DNA of 32,622 nucleotides from contig JAEHCK010000048.1 in assembly GCA_020696345.1 (NCBI GenBank), positions 1 to 32,622 of the forward strand, given 5' to 3'. This stretch comes from Thermoplasmata archaeon (GTDB lineage: Archaea > Thermoplasmatota > Penumbrarchaeia > JAEHCK01). Under the pieces are notes generated by a model. It had not been told where the DNA came from and searched no databases. It saw only the letters and a program-made list of their open reading frames with translations. Positions 24,654-32,485 of the stretch are shown here, piece by piece (position 1 is the first letter of the stretch; every line of letters begins with the position of its first letter). A program made the position numbers and the translations under genes.

Positions 24654-25355
24654 ATGGTCAGTCAAACTAATAATTATATTCTTATCATGGACCTCGACGG
24701 GACCCTGATCGATTCGGATACTACTAATTTTCAATTACTATATGGGTTATTGAAAAAATATAATTTTCATGATAAGGTCGAAATAATAATGAATGGATTG
24801 GCAAAGGGCACTCATTTTGATGAGATAATGAGAATGATCGAGATGCCAATAAATATAAGAAAAAAAATGGATGAAGAAATGGCGGAATTATTAAAAAAAC
24901 AGGAATATGAATTGCTGGATGGTGTTAAAGATGCACTGAAGTTATTAAAGGCAAAAGGGTTCAAGTTAGCGATTGCAACTGATAACTATTTTAATACCAC
25001 GATAAAATTTTTAAAGTTGAATAATATCAAGGATTATTTTGACGATGACCTGATCCTAGCATCGGATAATTTTGACCATCAGAAACCTCATCCCAATGTC
25101 ATATCCGAACTGTATAAACGGTCTAATACCTCCAAGGGAATTTTAATCGGTAATAGCTCGAAGGAAATTGATTTTGCCAAAACTACTGGAATTCCAATTT
25201 TATTACTGGATAATTTCTCGAAAATTGATACAAATGACCCCACAATTAAATATTACCAAAAAATTAGACAGTTAAGTGAAGAAGAAACCTATGAAAAAAT
25301 ATTCAAGGCTGAATCCTGGAATGAGATTCTTGAAGTAATAAGAAGTATTACTTAA
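24654..25355 (+). CDS. HAD-superfamily hydrolase
   Basis: Haloacid-dehalogenase-type phosphatase. Motif I is MDLDGTLIDSD (nucleophile Asp13, general acid Asp15). The helical cap spans about 25-90. Motif II is LAIATDN, motif III Lys is in HQKPHPNVI, and the last motif region is GILIGNSSKEIDFAKTTG, with Asp188 after a Ser/Lys/Glu stretch. Length 233 is normal for phosphoglycolate-phosphatase-like members. Substrate unknown. The next gene, a cis-prenyltransferase-like protein, starts about 20 bp later, so a prenyl-phosphate substrate is a reasonable guess. An out-of-frame ATG four bases upstream (24650) competes for the AAAGGAG ribosome binding site. Confidence 0.9.
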   Translation: MVSQTNNYILIMDLDGTLIDSDTTNFQLLYGLLKKYNFHDKVEIIMNGLAKGTHFDEIMRMIEMPINIRKKMDEEMAELLKKQEYELLDGVKDALKLLKAKGFKLAIATDNYFNTTIKFLKLNNIKDYFDDDLILASDNFDHQKPHPNVISELYKRSNTSKGILIGNSSKEIDFAKTTGIPILLLDNFSKIDTNDPTIKYYQKIRQLSEEETYEKIFKAESWNEILEVIRSIT

Positions 25356-25375
25356 ATGAATTGAATGTGATATTT

Positions 25376-26356
25376 ATGGATAATGAGATCACTAAAGAAG
25401 AATTCATGGCATTATCAAGTAAAGAAATTGCATCAATTGTAAAAAAAGAAGGCAGACCGAAAGTAGGGGTCTATTTAATTGATGGGACTCGACGAGCCGG
25501 TTTCCTTTTTTATAATTTAAAACCACAATCAGAAAATTTTGAAAAAAAATTATATAATAATATAAATCCTTTATTTTTGCATCAAATAAAAATTATATTA
25601 ACTCATGGTCTTCAAACTCTTTTTATACCGATTTTTAAACATGAAAATCTTGATAGGAAGAAGGAATGGTTAGATAAAGCAATAGAAAATGGTGTACGAC
25701 CAGTTTTTCAGGGGGAGAAATGGTTAGATTTCTATAATGAATATGATATAAAAGTAAAAATTTATGGTGATTTAGATTATATTAAAAAATGTGGCTATAG
25801 CAAATTAGTTGATTGGGCCATGGAGTTGGAAAAAAATACTTCTCATCACAAAACACATAGAATTTATTGGGGATTGGCTTGCTCAAATAATTTTGAACAA
25901 AAAAGACTATTTGATTTAGGTATTAACTTTTATAAGGAGTTTGGTAGGCATCCCAATTCGGATGAAAAAATCAAATTATATTTTGGTGAGAATGTAGATG
26001 AGGTTGATATTTTAATTAGATCCACTGAAATCCGAGATAGTGATCTTCAACCTCCAATTATTAGCGGGAAAAAAACACAAATGTATTTCCTAGTTGCACC
26101 GAATGATATATCATTTAATGAAAATGTCTTTAAAGAGATTCTATTTGATTTTTTATATTGCAGGACCAATATTTTCGGAAACAGGATGTATTATGATGAA
26201 GATTTAGAGAATGTTGATATTAAAGCTTTACAACAGTATTATGAATTGAATAAACATTTAATAATCGGAATAGGTAATAGAATTGGTAAATTCTGGATAC
26301 CATATCTTAATATTAAAATCCCAAAAAAATTAAAAAAAGATAAATTAAATAAATAG
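25376..26356 (+). CDS. Divergent cis-prenyltransferase (UppS superfamily) homologue
   Basis: Predicted isoprenoid enzyme. YLIDGTRRAGFLFY (Asp36) matches the catalytic DGNRR segment of undecaprenyl diphosphate synthases, and VDILIRSTEIRDSDLQPP matches the later LIRTxGExRxSNFL segment that binds isopentenyl diphosphate. The final MYFL also fits the LYF position. Between them the sequence is very divergent, and at 326 residues it is longer than usual (about 230-260). Loss of the canonical Asn in DGNRR (here Thr) suggests a changed reaction, perhaps a terpene synthase or an unusual chain length. It follows a HAD hydrolase and precedes a DUF835 receptor. Start: ATG at 25376 after GTGATAT is preferred to TTG at 25361. 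Family assignment is from motifs only. Confidence 0.65.
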   Translation: MDNEITKEEFMALSSKEIASIVKKEGRPKVGVYLIDGTRRAGFLFYNLKPQSENFEKKLYNNINPLFLHQIKIILTHGLQTLFIPIFKHENLDRKKEWLDKAIENGVRPVFQGEKWLDFYNEYDIKVKIYGDLDYIKKCGYSKLVDWAMELEKNTSHHKTHRIYWGLACSNNFEQKRLFDLGINFYKEFGRHPNSDEKIKLYFGENVDEVDILIRSTEIRDSDLQPPIISGKKTQMYFLVAPNDISFNENVFKEILFDFLYCRTNIFGNRMYYDEDLENVDIKALQQYYELNKHLIIGIGNRIGKFWIPYLNIKIPKKLKKDKLNK

Positions 26357-26380
26357 AAGTTAATTAAGGAAAATGAAATT

Positions 26381-28417
26381 ATGTCGATGGCATTTTATGT
26401 TGCACTTGCTCCACTAATTGTTTGTATATGTAGTGTAATTTCTGCAACTTATATTTACCTGATCAATCATGAGCATTTACCAAATAAAGTATTCATTATT
26501 TTTATGATAAGTTTTGCAATTTTAACATTATTAGATTTTTTACAGATTCTAACTTCTTCGGAAAGGTTCGCTCTTTTATTGGCTAAATCAAAATATGGAG
26601 AGACGATTATTGTTGCGGCCATTTACCTTCATTTATGTAGTGCTTTAACGGATAATAAATATTTCATTAATTTAAGAAAATATCTTATAATTCCTTATTT
26701 AATCAGCGTAATCTTTTTTATTATTACTCTTTTCACCAATCTCGTAGTGTTAAAAGTAATATTTAAGGATTATACTTATACGACAATTTTTGGAGCTCAA
26801 AATCCATTATTAATGTTATTTAGTATTATATTTGTTATATCTGGCTTAATTGTTTTAATAATAACTTATAGAACAACCGAGAATTCTAATAAAAGACTCC
26901 AATTAAAATATATCTTTTTAGGAATGATCATTACAGCCATACCAATTTTAATAGTCACTCAAATTTTTTCACGTATTGTTGGTTACGATATACCTGGTGC
27001 GATCATTTTTACACTACCAATGTACTTTTCATTTGCATATGCGATTTTACGATACAAATTAATGGGAGAAGTAAACTTAGTGATAGAAGAGGACATCCAT
27101 GCTAAACCCATCGACTACGAGCTTGAACCGGGATACACCTATATCGTACCCGAATCCGAGCCCAAGATCGGATTTCAGTTATTCGCTAAAACAATGAAAG
27201 AAGGAGTGCATGGTATTGTGATAACCTTACGCGATCCTTCTATCATTCGTAATAAATACGGTCTACGAAAAACACCCATAATTTGGATCACCAACAGAGA
27301 GACATCCGAATTATCGGTAAAACGTAAAGATATTGCCTCGATAAATGATATCTTAAAACCATTTCTTGAAAAATCGGCTGACAGTGTGATTCTTTTGATC
27401 GATGATAAGGCGATCACATCCGGTATTAAGCTCGAAGATCGGGCATCGGTACTTGCACTTAGTAAAACATTCTTCGACACGGTAGTAACTGCAAACTCAA
27501 GGTTTATTATCTCGGTTTCACCTAGATCGATAAGTTCCAATAGAAATAAAAAGATCATAAAAACAAAATCGGCACTTTTGGAATTTAATCGTTTGGCCGC
27601 TTTGGTATTTGAAGAGATCTGTAATAATATCCTTCAATTTTTGATCAGGAATGGATATATTAAAACCGAAAATATCCAAATGCATTTGAATAATCTAGGT
27701 AAAAAAGATACGTTCTTTAAAAATATTAAATGTCATAGAGCAAAAAACCCATCAATCACAAATAATGGTAAGTTAACAATTACGAATATGATAGAAGTCG
27801 AGCGATTATCAAAAGAGATCATGATAGAAAAGATCAAACTATTTATGTCAGAATTCGAAAAGATCGAGACTGCAATGGATTTGAATTCGATCGCATCGAG
27901 AGCTATTAATAAATATGGTTTAAGTAAAAATGAGTTTCAACTTAATATTGGAGATACATATATAATCCCTGGGTCTGATGCTCGCACTTCGTTCAAGATA
28001 TTCTCGGAATTTACTGCAAAGGATTTCAAAGGGTTATGTATCACAAAAACGAACCCGAAAAAATTGATGCGTAAATATGCGCTGACCGAGGACAATGTAA
28101 CTGTTTTTTGGTTAACCGACATATCCGAGAGCAAAAAAAATATATTGCCGCCAAAATTGGAGCATATTCTATCGGCAATTGAAGGATTTCTAACTGAAAA
28201 TGATGACCAAAAGATCATTTTATTAGATGGCATCGAGTACCTGATCTTCTATTCCGGAGATATTTTCGATACCGTTCTTGGTTTTCTGAGACGGTTATCG
28301 GACCGGGTTTCTCAAACCAATGCGTTGATTTTAATACCACTCGACCCAAATACTTTAACGTCTCAACGAATGAGTTTATTGACGCGTTCGGGCATGGAAA
28401 TATACAAACCAACCTAG
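26381..28417 (+). CDS. Seven-helix membrane receptor with two DUF835 domains
   Basis: Signalling membrane protein. Residues 1-225 have about seven membrane helices, like the sensory module found in front of some histidine kinases. DUF835 domain one is at about 245-385 (YIVPESEPKIGFQLF, then GIVITLRDPSIIRNKYGL, IIWITNR and SVILLIDDKAI). A helical linker spans about 395-525. DUF835 domain two is at about 530-675 (YIIPGSDARTSFKIF, GLCITKTNPKKLMRKYAL, VFWLTDI, KIILLDGIEYLIFYSG). No kinase, HATPase or receiver motif is present. DUF835 proteins are abundant in Thermoplasmatota and relatives, often near KaiC-like ATPases, as here. Confidence 0.85.
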   Translation: MSMAFYVALAPLIVCICSVISATYIYLINHEHLPNKVFIIFMISFAILTLLDFLQILTSSERFALLLAKSKYGETIIVAAIYLHLCSALTDNKYFINLRKYLIIPYLISVIFFIITLFTNLVVLKVIFKDYTYTTIFGAQNPLLMLFSIIFVISGLIVLIITYRTTENSNKRLQLKYIFLGMIITAIPILIVTQIFSRIVGYDIPGAIIFTLPMYFSFAYAILRYKLMGEVNLVIEEDIHAKPIDYELEPGYTYIVPESEPKIGFQLFAKTMKEGVHGIVITLRDPSIIRNKYGLRKTPIIWITNRETSELSVKRKDIASINDILKPFLEKSADSVILLIDDKAITSGIKLEDRASVLALSKTFFDTVVTANSRFIISVSPRSISSNRNKKIIKTKSALLEFNRLAALVFEEICNNILQFLIRNGYIKTENIQMHLNNLGKKDTFFKNIKCHRAKNPSITNNGKLTITNMIEVERLSKEIMIEKIKLFMSEFEKIETAMDLNSIASRAINKYGLSKNEFQLNIGDTYIIPGSDARTSFKIFSEFTAKDFKGLCITKTNPKKLMRKYALTEDNVTVFWLTDISESKKNILPPKLEHILSAIEGFLTENDDQKIILLDGIEYLIFYSGDIFDTVLGFLRRLSDRVSQTNALILIPLDPNTLTSQRMSLLTRSGMEIYKPT

Positions 28418-28476
28418 TTATCATGTATGAAAATAACATTACAATCATTTTTTTTTAGATTTATTGTTATTGGAGA

Positions 28477-28737
28477 TTATAGATCAAATAACCTTTTGGA
28501 AGAAAAAACACAAAAAAGTTGTTGTTTTTGGTTAATAATCCGTTTATTATTATAAATTATTGTGGATAAAATCATCAACAACAAACCGTTAAGATACATG
28601 GCGAGCATTAGAAATGTGAGCCAGTATTCGGCCGGGGTTAGTAATAAAGGAATAAAGCAATAAATATTTATACCAATAAAGACATATCTCGTAGTAACAT
28701 CTAACGCCCATGTAATATCGCTTTTAGTTTTATTTGA
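28477..28737 (-). pseudogene. Start-less hydrophobic reading frame, possible membrane protein relic
   Basis: In the 28418-28773 gap the minus strand is open for 87 codons between TGA (28740-28738) and TAA (28479-28477). It encodes two hydrophobic stretches (YVFIGINIYCFIPLLL and WLTFLMLAMYLNGLLLMIL) and a basic tail. No ATG, GTG or TTG lies near its beginning. It may be a decayed membrane protein fragment or chance. A T-run at 28448-28456 lies beside it, serving as a possible terminator for the DUF835 receptor gene. Confidence 0.25.
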
Positions 28738-28773
28738 TCAACAGGTATTTTGGTATTTGAAGAGAGGATATTG

Positions 28774-29379
28774 ATGAAATTTAATATTATCAATTTAATA
28801 GATAATTTCGACAAATCTACTAATTATTCAACAATTCAAGTACCAGCAAGTAGCCAAACCGGTAATCAATTTGATCTACACTCCAGTATAGATTTCTTAA
28901 AGAATAGCCAGAACTATTTGATCTTCGAAAATAGACCGCAAGGTGCAATTAAATTATTGAATATTTTATTGAAAAAAGGTAGAAAGGGCATCATAATCAC
29001 CAGAAATCATCCCGATAAATTTGGTCAAAACCTGATCTCTAATAAAATTGATATGTATTGGTTAAGCTCGGAAGATTTTGACTATGTTATTCGTCCTTGG
29101 GAGATCAATCTATTGATAAATACAGTTGAAGAATTTGTCAAACAAAATAATCGCGGTGTCATTCTATTAAACGGCCTCGAATATTTATCCACTTATAATA
29201 ATTCGAAAGTAATTTTTAATATGCTATTACGCATGAATAATATCGTTATGAACACCGATGCCATGTTTCTGATCACCATAGATCCAATTGCACTTGGAAA
29301 CCAATTCCTTATGAATATCAAGAGCAACAGCGAGATCATAAAAATGACCCCCCACTTTATTAAGGAGGTTATCAATTGA
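28774..29379 (+). CDS. Single DUF835-domain protein
   Basis: Soluble signalling protein. The DUF835 signature runs through the protein: YLIFENRPQGAIKLLNILL, GIIITRNHPDKFGQNL, MYWLSSEDFDYVI, GVILLNGLEYLSTYNN and MFLITIDPIAL. The usual LLDG is LLNG. The N-terminal 30 residues are variable. Start: ATG at 28774 has AGAGAGG upstream; an in-frame TTG at 28750 is less likely. It overlaps the next small gene by 4 bp and contains that gene's strong ribosome binding site. Together with the 26381 receptor and the 30178 KaiC-like ATPase it forms a DUF835 signalling locus. Confidence 0.85.
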   Translation: MKFNIINLIDNFDKSTNYSTIQVPASSQTGNQFDLHSSIDFLKNSQNYLIFENRPQGAIKLLNILLKKGRKGIIITRNHPDKFGQNLISNKIDMYWLSSEDFDYVIRPWEINLLINTVEEFVKQNNRGVILLNGLEYLSTYNNSKVIFNMLLRMNNIVMNTDAMFLITIDPIALGNQFLMNIKSNSEIIKMTPHFIKEVIN

Positions 29380-29627
29380 CTGAAGATAAAAATGTGAAAT
29401 ATGCGAAAGATGCACCCTTCAAGGTTTTCATAAAACCCCAATCTGTTTCTGACTGTTTTATTGTAACAATGGACCCCAAATATCCATTTAAGATCTGTTT
29501 ATATCCATCTATACAATCAGGTATGGGTAAAAACAAAGATTCAGACCGCAATGAGCCTGATGAATTAGAGCAGCTCGTTTTTCATAATTATTTGACATTG
29601 CGCCGAAATATACAAATCTACAAATAA
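29376..29627 (+). CDS. Small protein of unknown function coupled to the DUF835 gene
   Basis: An 83-residue protein starting at TTG 29376, which overlaps the upstream stop (TTGA). The GGAGGTT at 29363-29369 is a near-perfect Shine-Dalgarno and supports real, coupled translation despite the TTG. No signal peptide or membrane helix. The middle (FIVTMDPKYPFKICLYPSI) looks like two strands; the C-terminus (DELEQLVFHNYLTLRRNI) is a helix. No family recognised. A role as partner of the DUF835 protein is inferred from coupling. Confidence 0.65.
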   Translation: MTEDKNVKYAKDAPFKVFIKPQSVSDCFIVTMDPKYPFKICLYPSIQSGMGKNKDSDRNEPDELEQLVFHNYLTLRRNIQIYK

Positions 29628-29733
29628 TGCTTGATTTAATAATAATAATAAAATTATGGGGAAATTAATTGTTTGTATATACTAATCCCACCAACAATAT
29701 TATAAACCCATAAAACCATATCAGGTCGTTATC

Positions 29734-30159
29734 ATGGGTGAAAAAACCACAATCGAGATCGATAATCTTCGAGAACTAAAACAACATGCCCTCGACACGA
29801 ATAAGACTTTAAGACAATTAATAAATGAAGCAATCTCTGAAAAGATCGAGCGTGAACGGGGAAACTCAGTTAGGGGTAGTGGTATTTCTTCCTATCCTGT
29901 CGAACCTGTTAATGTTAAAGAACAAAAATTAACTGCAAAACGAGATAATATAGATGATTTGAAAAAGCTCTTAACAAATGCGGGTCTATTAACAATAGTT
30001 GAAAAAGAATGCCAGAGGCATCATTTACAATTAAAAGAGCTAACAAATGAAACGGTTACCGAATCATTGGTTTCTGACATTCGTATTGCAATTAAATTAG
30101 TATTTGATGATGGAACCGCAAATCAGATCATACAAAAAATTGAATCTGTATTTAAATGA
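29734..30159 (+). CDS. RHH-like N-terminus protein upstream of KaiC-like ATPase
   Basis: The first 50 residues (TTIEIDNLRELKQHALDTNK, then TLRQLINEAISEKIE) look like a ribbon-helix-helix: one strand followed by two helices, as in CopG/Arc-type DNA-binding proteins. A basic/proline linker (about 45-65) leads to a helical C-terminal domain (LKKLLTNAGLLTIVEKEC, then IAIKLVFDDGTANQIIQKI). It lies 18 bp before the KaiC-like gene and is probably co-transcribed with it. A TATA-like GTATATACT lies at about 29676. DNA binding and partnership with the ATPase are inferences. Confidence 0.65.
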   Translation: MGEKTTIEIDNLRELKQHALDTNKTLRQLINEAISEKIERERGNSVRGSGISSYPVEPVNVKEQKLTAKRDNIDDLKKLLTNAGLLTIVEKECQRHHLQLKELTNETVTESLVSDIRIAIKLVFDDGTANQIIQKIESVFK

Positions 30160-30177
30160 AGATTAACAGTGATCTAA

Positions 30178-30927
30178 ATGTTCAAAGATAAAATATCAGG
30201 ATTAAATCAGATATTCCAGTCCGAAATAGCACATGGTGGAGTTATAATTGTCACCGGTTCCGCAGGCTCATTAAAATCTGCATTTGTTTATAATCTTCTT
30301 AGCGAATACTTAAGAGTTCACAAAGGCGAAAAAGGGATCTACATAACTCTTGAGGAAAACCAGGAAAGTCATTTGAAAAACATGAAAAGCATCGGAATTG
30401 AATTGGAAGATCGACTACAAATATCCGACATCGCCTCATTCAGGGCCCATATTGGTTTTGAGCATATGGATTATTTAGATCTGATTATCAAACGAATTAA
30501 CGACACAGCGTTAAACTTGAATTTGCGTGGTCCTGATAATAGTGAGGGTAAAAGCAGCATTAATAAGGGTAAAGAAAAAAAACAAAAAACAACTTGTTTT
30601 GCATTGGATTCGCTAAATGCTTTACATGCCCTCATCGATTTGGATAGGCACAAAATGCGCAATAAATTATTGGAATTTTTTACATACTTGCGCAAAAAGA
30701 ACCTTACTAGTTTTATAGTACTTGAGCAATCGAAAGAGAGCCCATACAGCGAGGAATTCTTTTTGGCGGATGGTGTGATCGAATTCGGTATTACAACCTC
30801 ACCCGAGAAATCATTAAAGCGCTATATTCAGGTTAAGAAAATGCGGTCGACAAAGCATAGCCTGGATCAATTTGTGATCGAGGTTGGCAAGAACGGTTTG
30901 AATGTAGTGGGAAAATTGTTGATCTGA
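30178..30927 (+). CDS. KaiC-like RecA-fold ATPase (single domain)
   Basis: Cytoplasmic ATPase of the archaeal KaiC-like group, proposed in the literature to be signal transduction hubs. Walker A is GSAGSLKS at 27-34, where the usual Gly before Lys is Leu; this variant is known in related archaeal paralogues. The catalytic glutamates are in YITLEENQE. Walker B is CFALDSLNALHAL, and FIVLEQSKES follows. Only one KaiC domain is present and length 249 is normal for single-domain members. It closes the locus of DUF835 and RHH-like genes, so it probably works with them in sensing or gene control. Confidence 0.88.
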   Translation: MFKDKISGLNQIFQSEIAHGGVIIVTGSAGSLKSAFVYNLLSEYLRVHKGEKGIYITLEENQESHLKNMKSIGIELEDRLQISDIASFRAHIGFEHMDYLDLIIKRINDTALNLNLRGPDNSEGKSSINKGKEKKQKTTCFALDSLNALHALIDLDRHKMRNKLLEFFTYLRKKNLTSFIVLEQSKESPYSEEFFLADGVIEFGITTSPEKSLKRYIQVKKMRSTKHSLDQFVIEVGKNGLNVVGKLLI

Positions 30928-31099
30928 TTTCCACGGTGTACCGATAACTTACAACATTCCCACTATAGGTAATATCATCATAATAAACCAAAATCGTTCG
31001 GTATCTAAACCCTTTTTTTCCTTATTTTTAAATAAGATAAAAATATAGAGTATATTTGAAAAAGCATTATACACGCGGAGAATATGGGTTTGGCTAATC

Positions 31100-32392
31100 A
31101 TGGTAAAGAGAACTATTCAGGAACTTAAAACAAAGATCAAGAGTGGTTCCGCGGTGATCATGACCGCAACAGAGCTCTGCGATCTTGTTCGTTCAGGTGA
31201 AAGCATCAGTATGAAAGATGTTGATGTGGTCACCAGTGCCACACGAGCAGTCATGAGCGGCACCATGGCCATATTATCTTTTCGAGTATCTAACAAATGC
31301 GAGTTCACTCGGGCCGCCGAAATATATCTGGATGGTGTGCCTGCAGTACTTGGACCCGCACCTAATGAAAACCTGGGTTGGATAGATTGTTTGGTGATGG
31401 GGACTGCAAAAAATTCGAAGAACGAGCAATATGGCGGCGGGCATTTATTCCGAAATCTCGTAGAGGGTAAAGAGATCGAGGTTTTCGTACGGTCCATCGA
31501 AGGTAAAGAGATTTCGGCCACTACATCTTTGAAAGAAATGCCGTATGCCATGATGTTTCTAACGCGGGGCGTTTGTGCTCTGATGGTCTATACGAATCCA
31601 GCACCAGAGCCCATGAAGACCATATTCTCGGTGAAAGAGTTTGGTGGTAATCTATCTGAAGCTACATTCTCCGGCTGCGGTGAACTCAGCCCGATCAAGA
31701 ATGACCTGGAGTTTCATACATTTGGTATCGGAACACGTATTTTGTTGAACGGTGCGGAGGGGTATATTCTGGGCAAGGGTACGCTATCTTCCAATAACCG
31801 GCGTAACTTCTCCGGCATTGCAGATATGCATCATATGGACCCCGAGTACATGGGCGGGTTCAAAACATCGGCCAGCCCAGAGGTGATAAGTACATGGGCG
31901 GTACCTATCCCAATTTTAAATGAAGATGTGTTTAGAACTGCATGTGTTACCGACGATCTGCTGGAGTTACCGATAGTAGATGTTTACGGCCGCGACCATT
32001 TGGGAAAAGCTCATTTTAGCGATCTCTGGGACCGTGACGGCATATTTGTAAAATACCACAGATCGAAATGCAAGGAGTTGCGTTCTGACTGCAAGGACGA
32101 AAACGGTAATTTCAAATGCCCGCCCCAAGAACTCTGTCCCATGGATGCATTCACACTTGACCAAGAAATAAATTATAATAGATGCTTCCATTGCGGAACA
32201 TGTGTTGCATTTTGCCTTCAAGGTATATGCCACAGTACAATGGGCAAGGTGAGGTTGGGAAATAAAGAAATTCCGATCGTGCTTCGACACTCAGATAGAA
32301 TACGAGCCGAAAAACTGGCAAAGAAATTGAGAGATAAGATAATTTCCGGCGAGTTTGAGCTTTCGGAACCGGTTGGCGAGATAAAGTATTGA
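31100..32392 (+). CDS. DUF39 / 4Fe-4S protein of homocysteine biosynthesis (methanogenesis marker 16 type)
   Basis: Predicted sulfur-insertion enzyme. DUF39-type (COG1900) proteins, with a ferredoxin partner, convert aspartate semialdehyde to homocysteine in methanogens. Landmarks: VTSATRAVMSGTMAILS, WIDCLVMGTA (Cys97), FSGCGELSPIKND (Cys near 197) and GTRILLNGAEGYILGKG. The C-terminus, about 325-400, is a built-in ferredoxin-like region with CPPQELCPMDAF and CFHCGTCVAFCLQGIC, enough cysteines for two 4Fe-4S clusters. This fused form matches the methanogenesis-marker-16 family. Its presence does not prove methanogenesis, and Ccm genes argue for a respiring organism. TATA-like AAAATATAGAG lies about 60 bp upstream. 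Confidence 0.88.
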   Translation: MVKRTIQELKTKIKSGSAVIMTATELCDLVRSGESISMKDVDVVTSATRAVMSGTMAILSFRVSNKCEFTRAAEIYLDGVPAVLGPAPNENLGWIDCLVMGTAKNSKNEQYGGGHLFRNLVEGKEIEVFVRSIEGKEISATTSLKEMPYAMMFLTRGVCALMVYTNPAPEPMKTIFSVKEFGGNLSEATFSGCGELSPIKNDLEFHTFGIGTRILLNGAEGYILGKGTLSSNNRRNFSGIADMHHMDPEYMGGFKTSASPEVISTWAVPIPILNEDVFRTACVTDDLLELPIVDVYGRDHLGKAHFSDLWDRDGIFVKYHRSKCKELRSDCKDENGNFKCPPQELCPMDAFTLDQEINYNRCFHCGTCVAFCLQGICHSTMGKVRLGNKEIPIVLRHSDRIRAEKLAKKLRDKIISGEFELSEPVGEIKY

Positions 32393-32404
32393 TGAGGGTA
32401 CGTT

Positions 32405-32418
32405 CATCCCTAGGGATG
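32405..32418. promoter_or_regulatory. 14-bp perfect palindrome after the DUF39 gene
   Basis: CATCCCTAGGGATG, 12 bp after the stop. Two further small inverted repeats follow: AGATAT-C-ATATCT at 32429-32441, and AAAAAT-TTCG-ATTTTT at 32455-32470, the latter a 6-bp stem with a UUCG tetraloop on the plus strand. They may form a composite terminator. Confidence 0.4.
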
Positions 32419-32485
32419 TGAGTAAATGAGATATCATATCTTAAGGAAAGTGGGAAAAATTTCGATTTTTGAATGGTCAGTAAGG

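Noticed and set aside
30178-30927. Inactive ATPase because of Walker A GSAGSLKS
   Set aside because: Lys and Ser of the P-loop, the EE pair and Walker B Asp are all present, and the Leu variant is known in related archaeal KaiC-like proteins.
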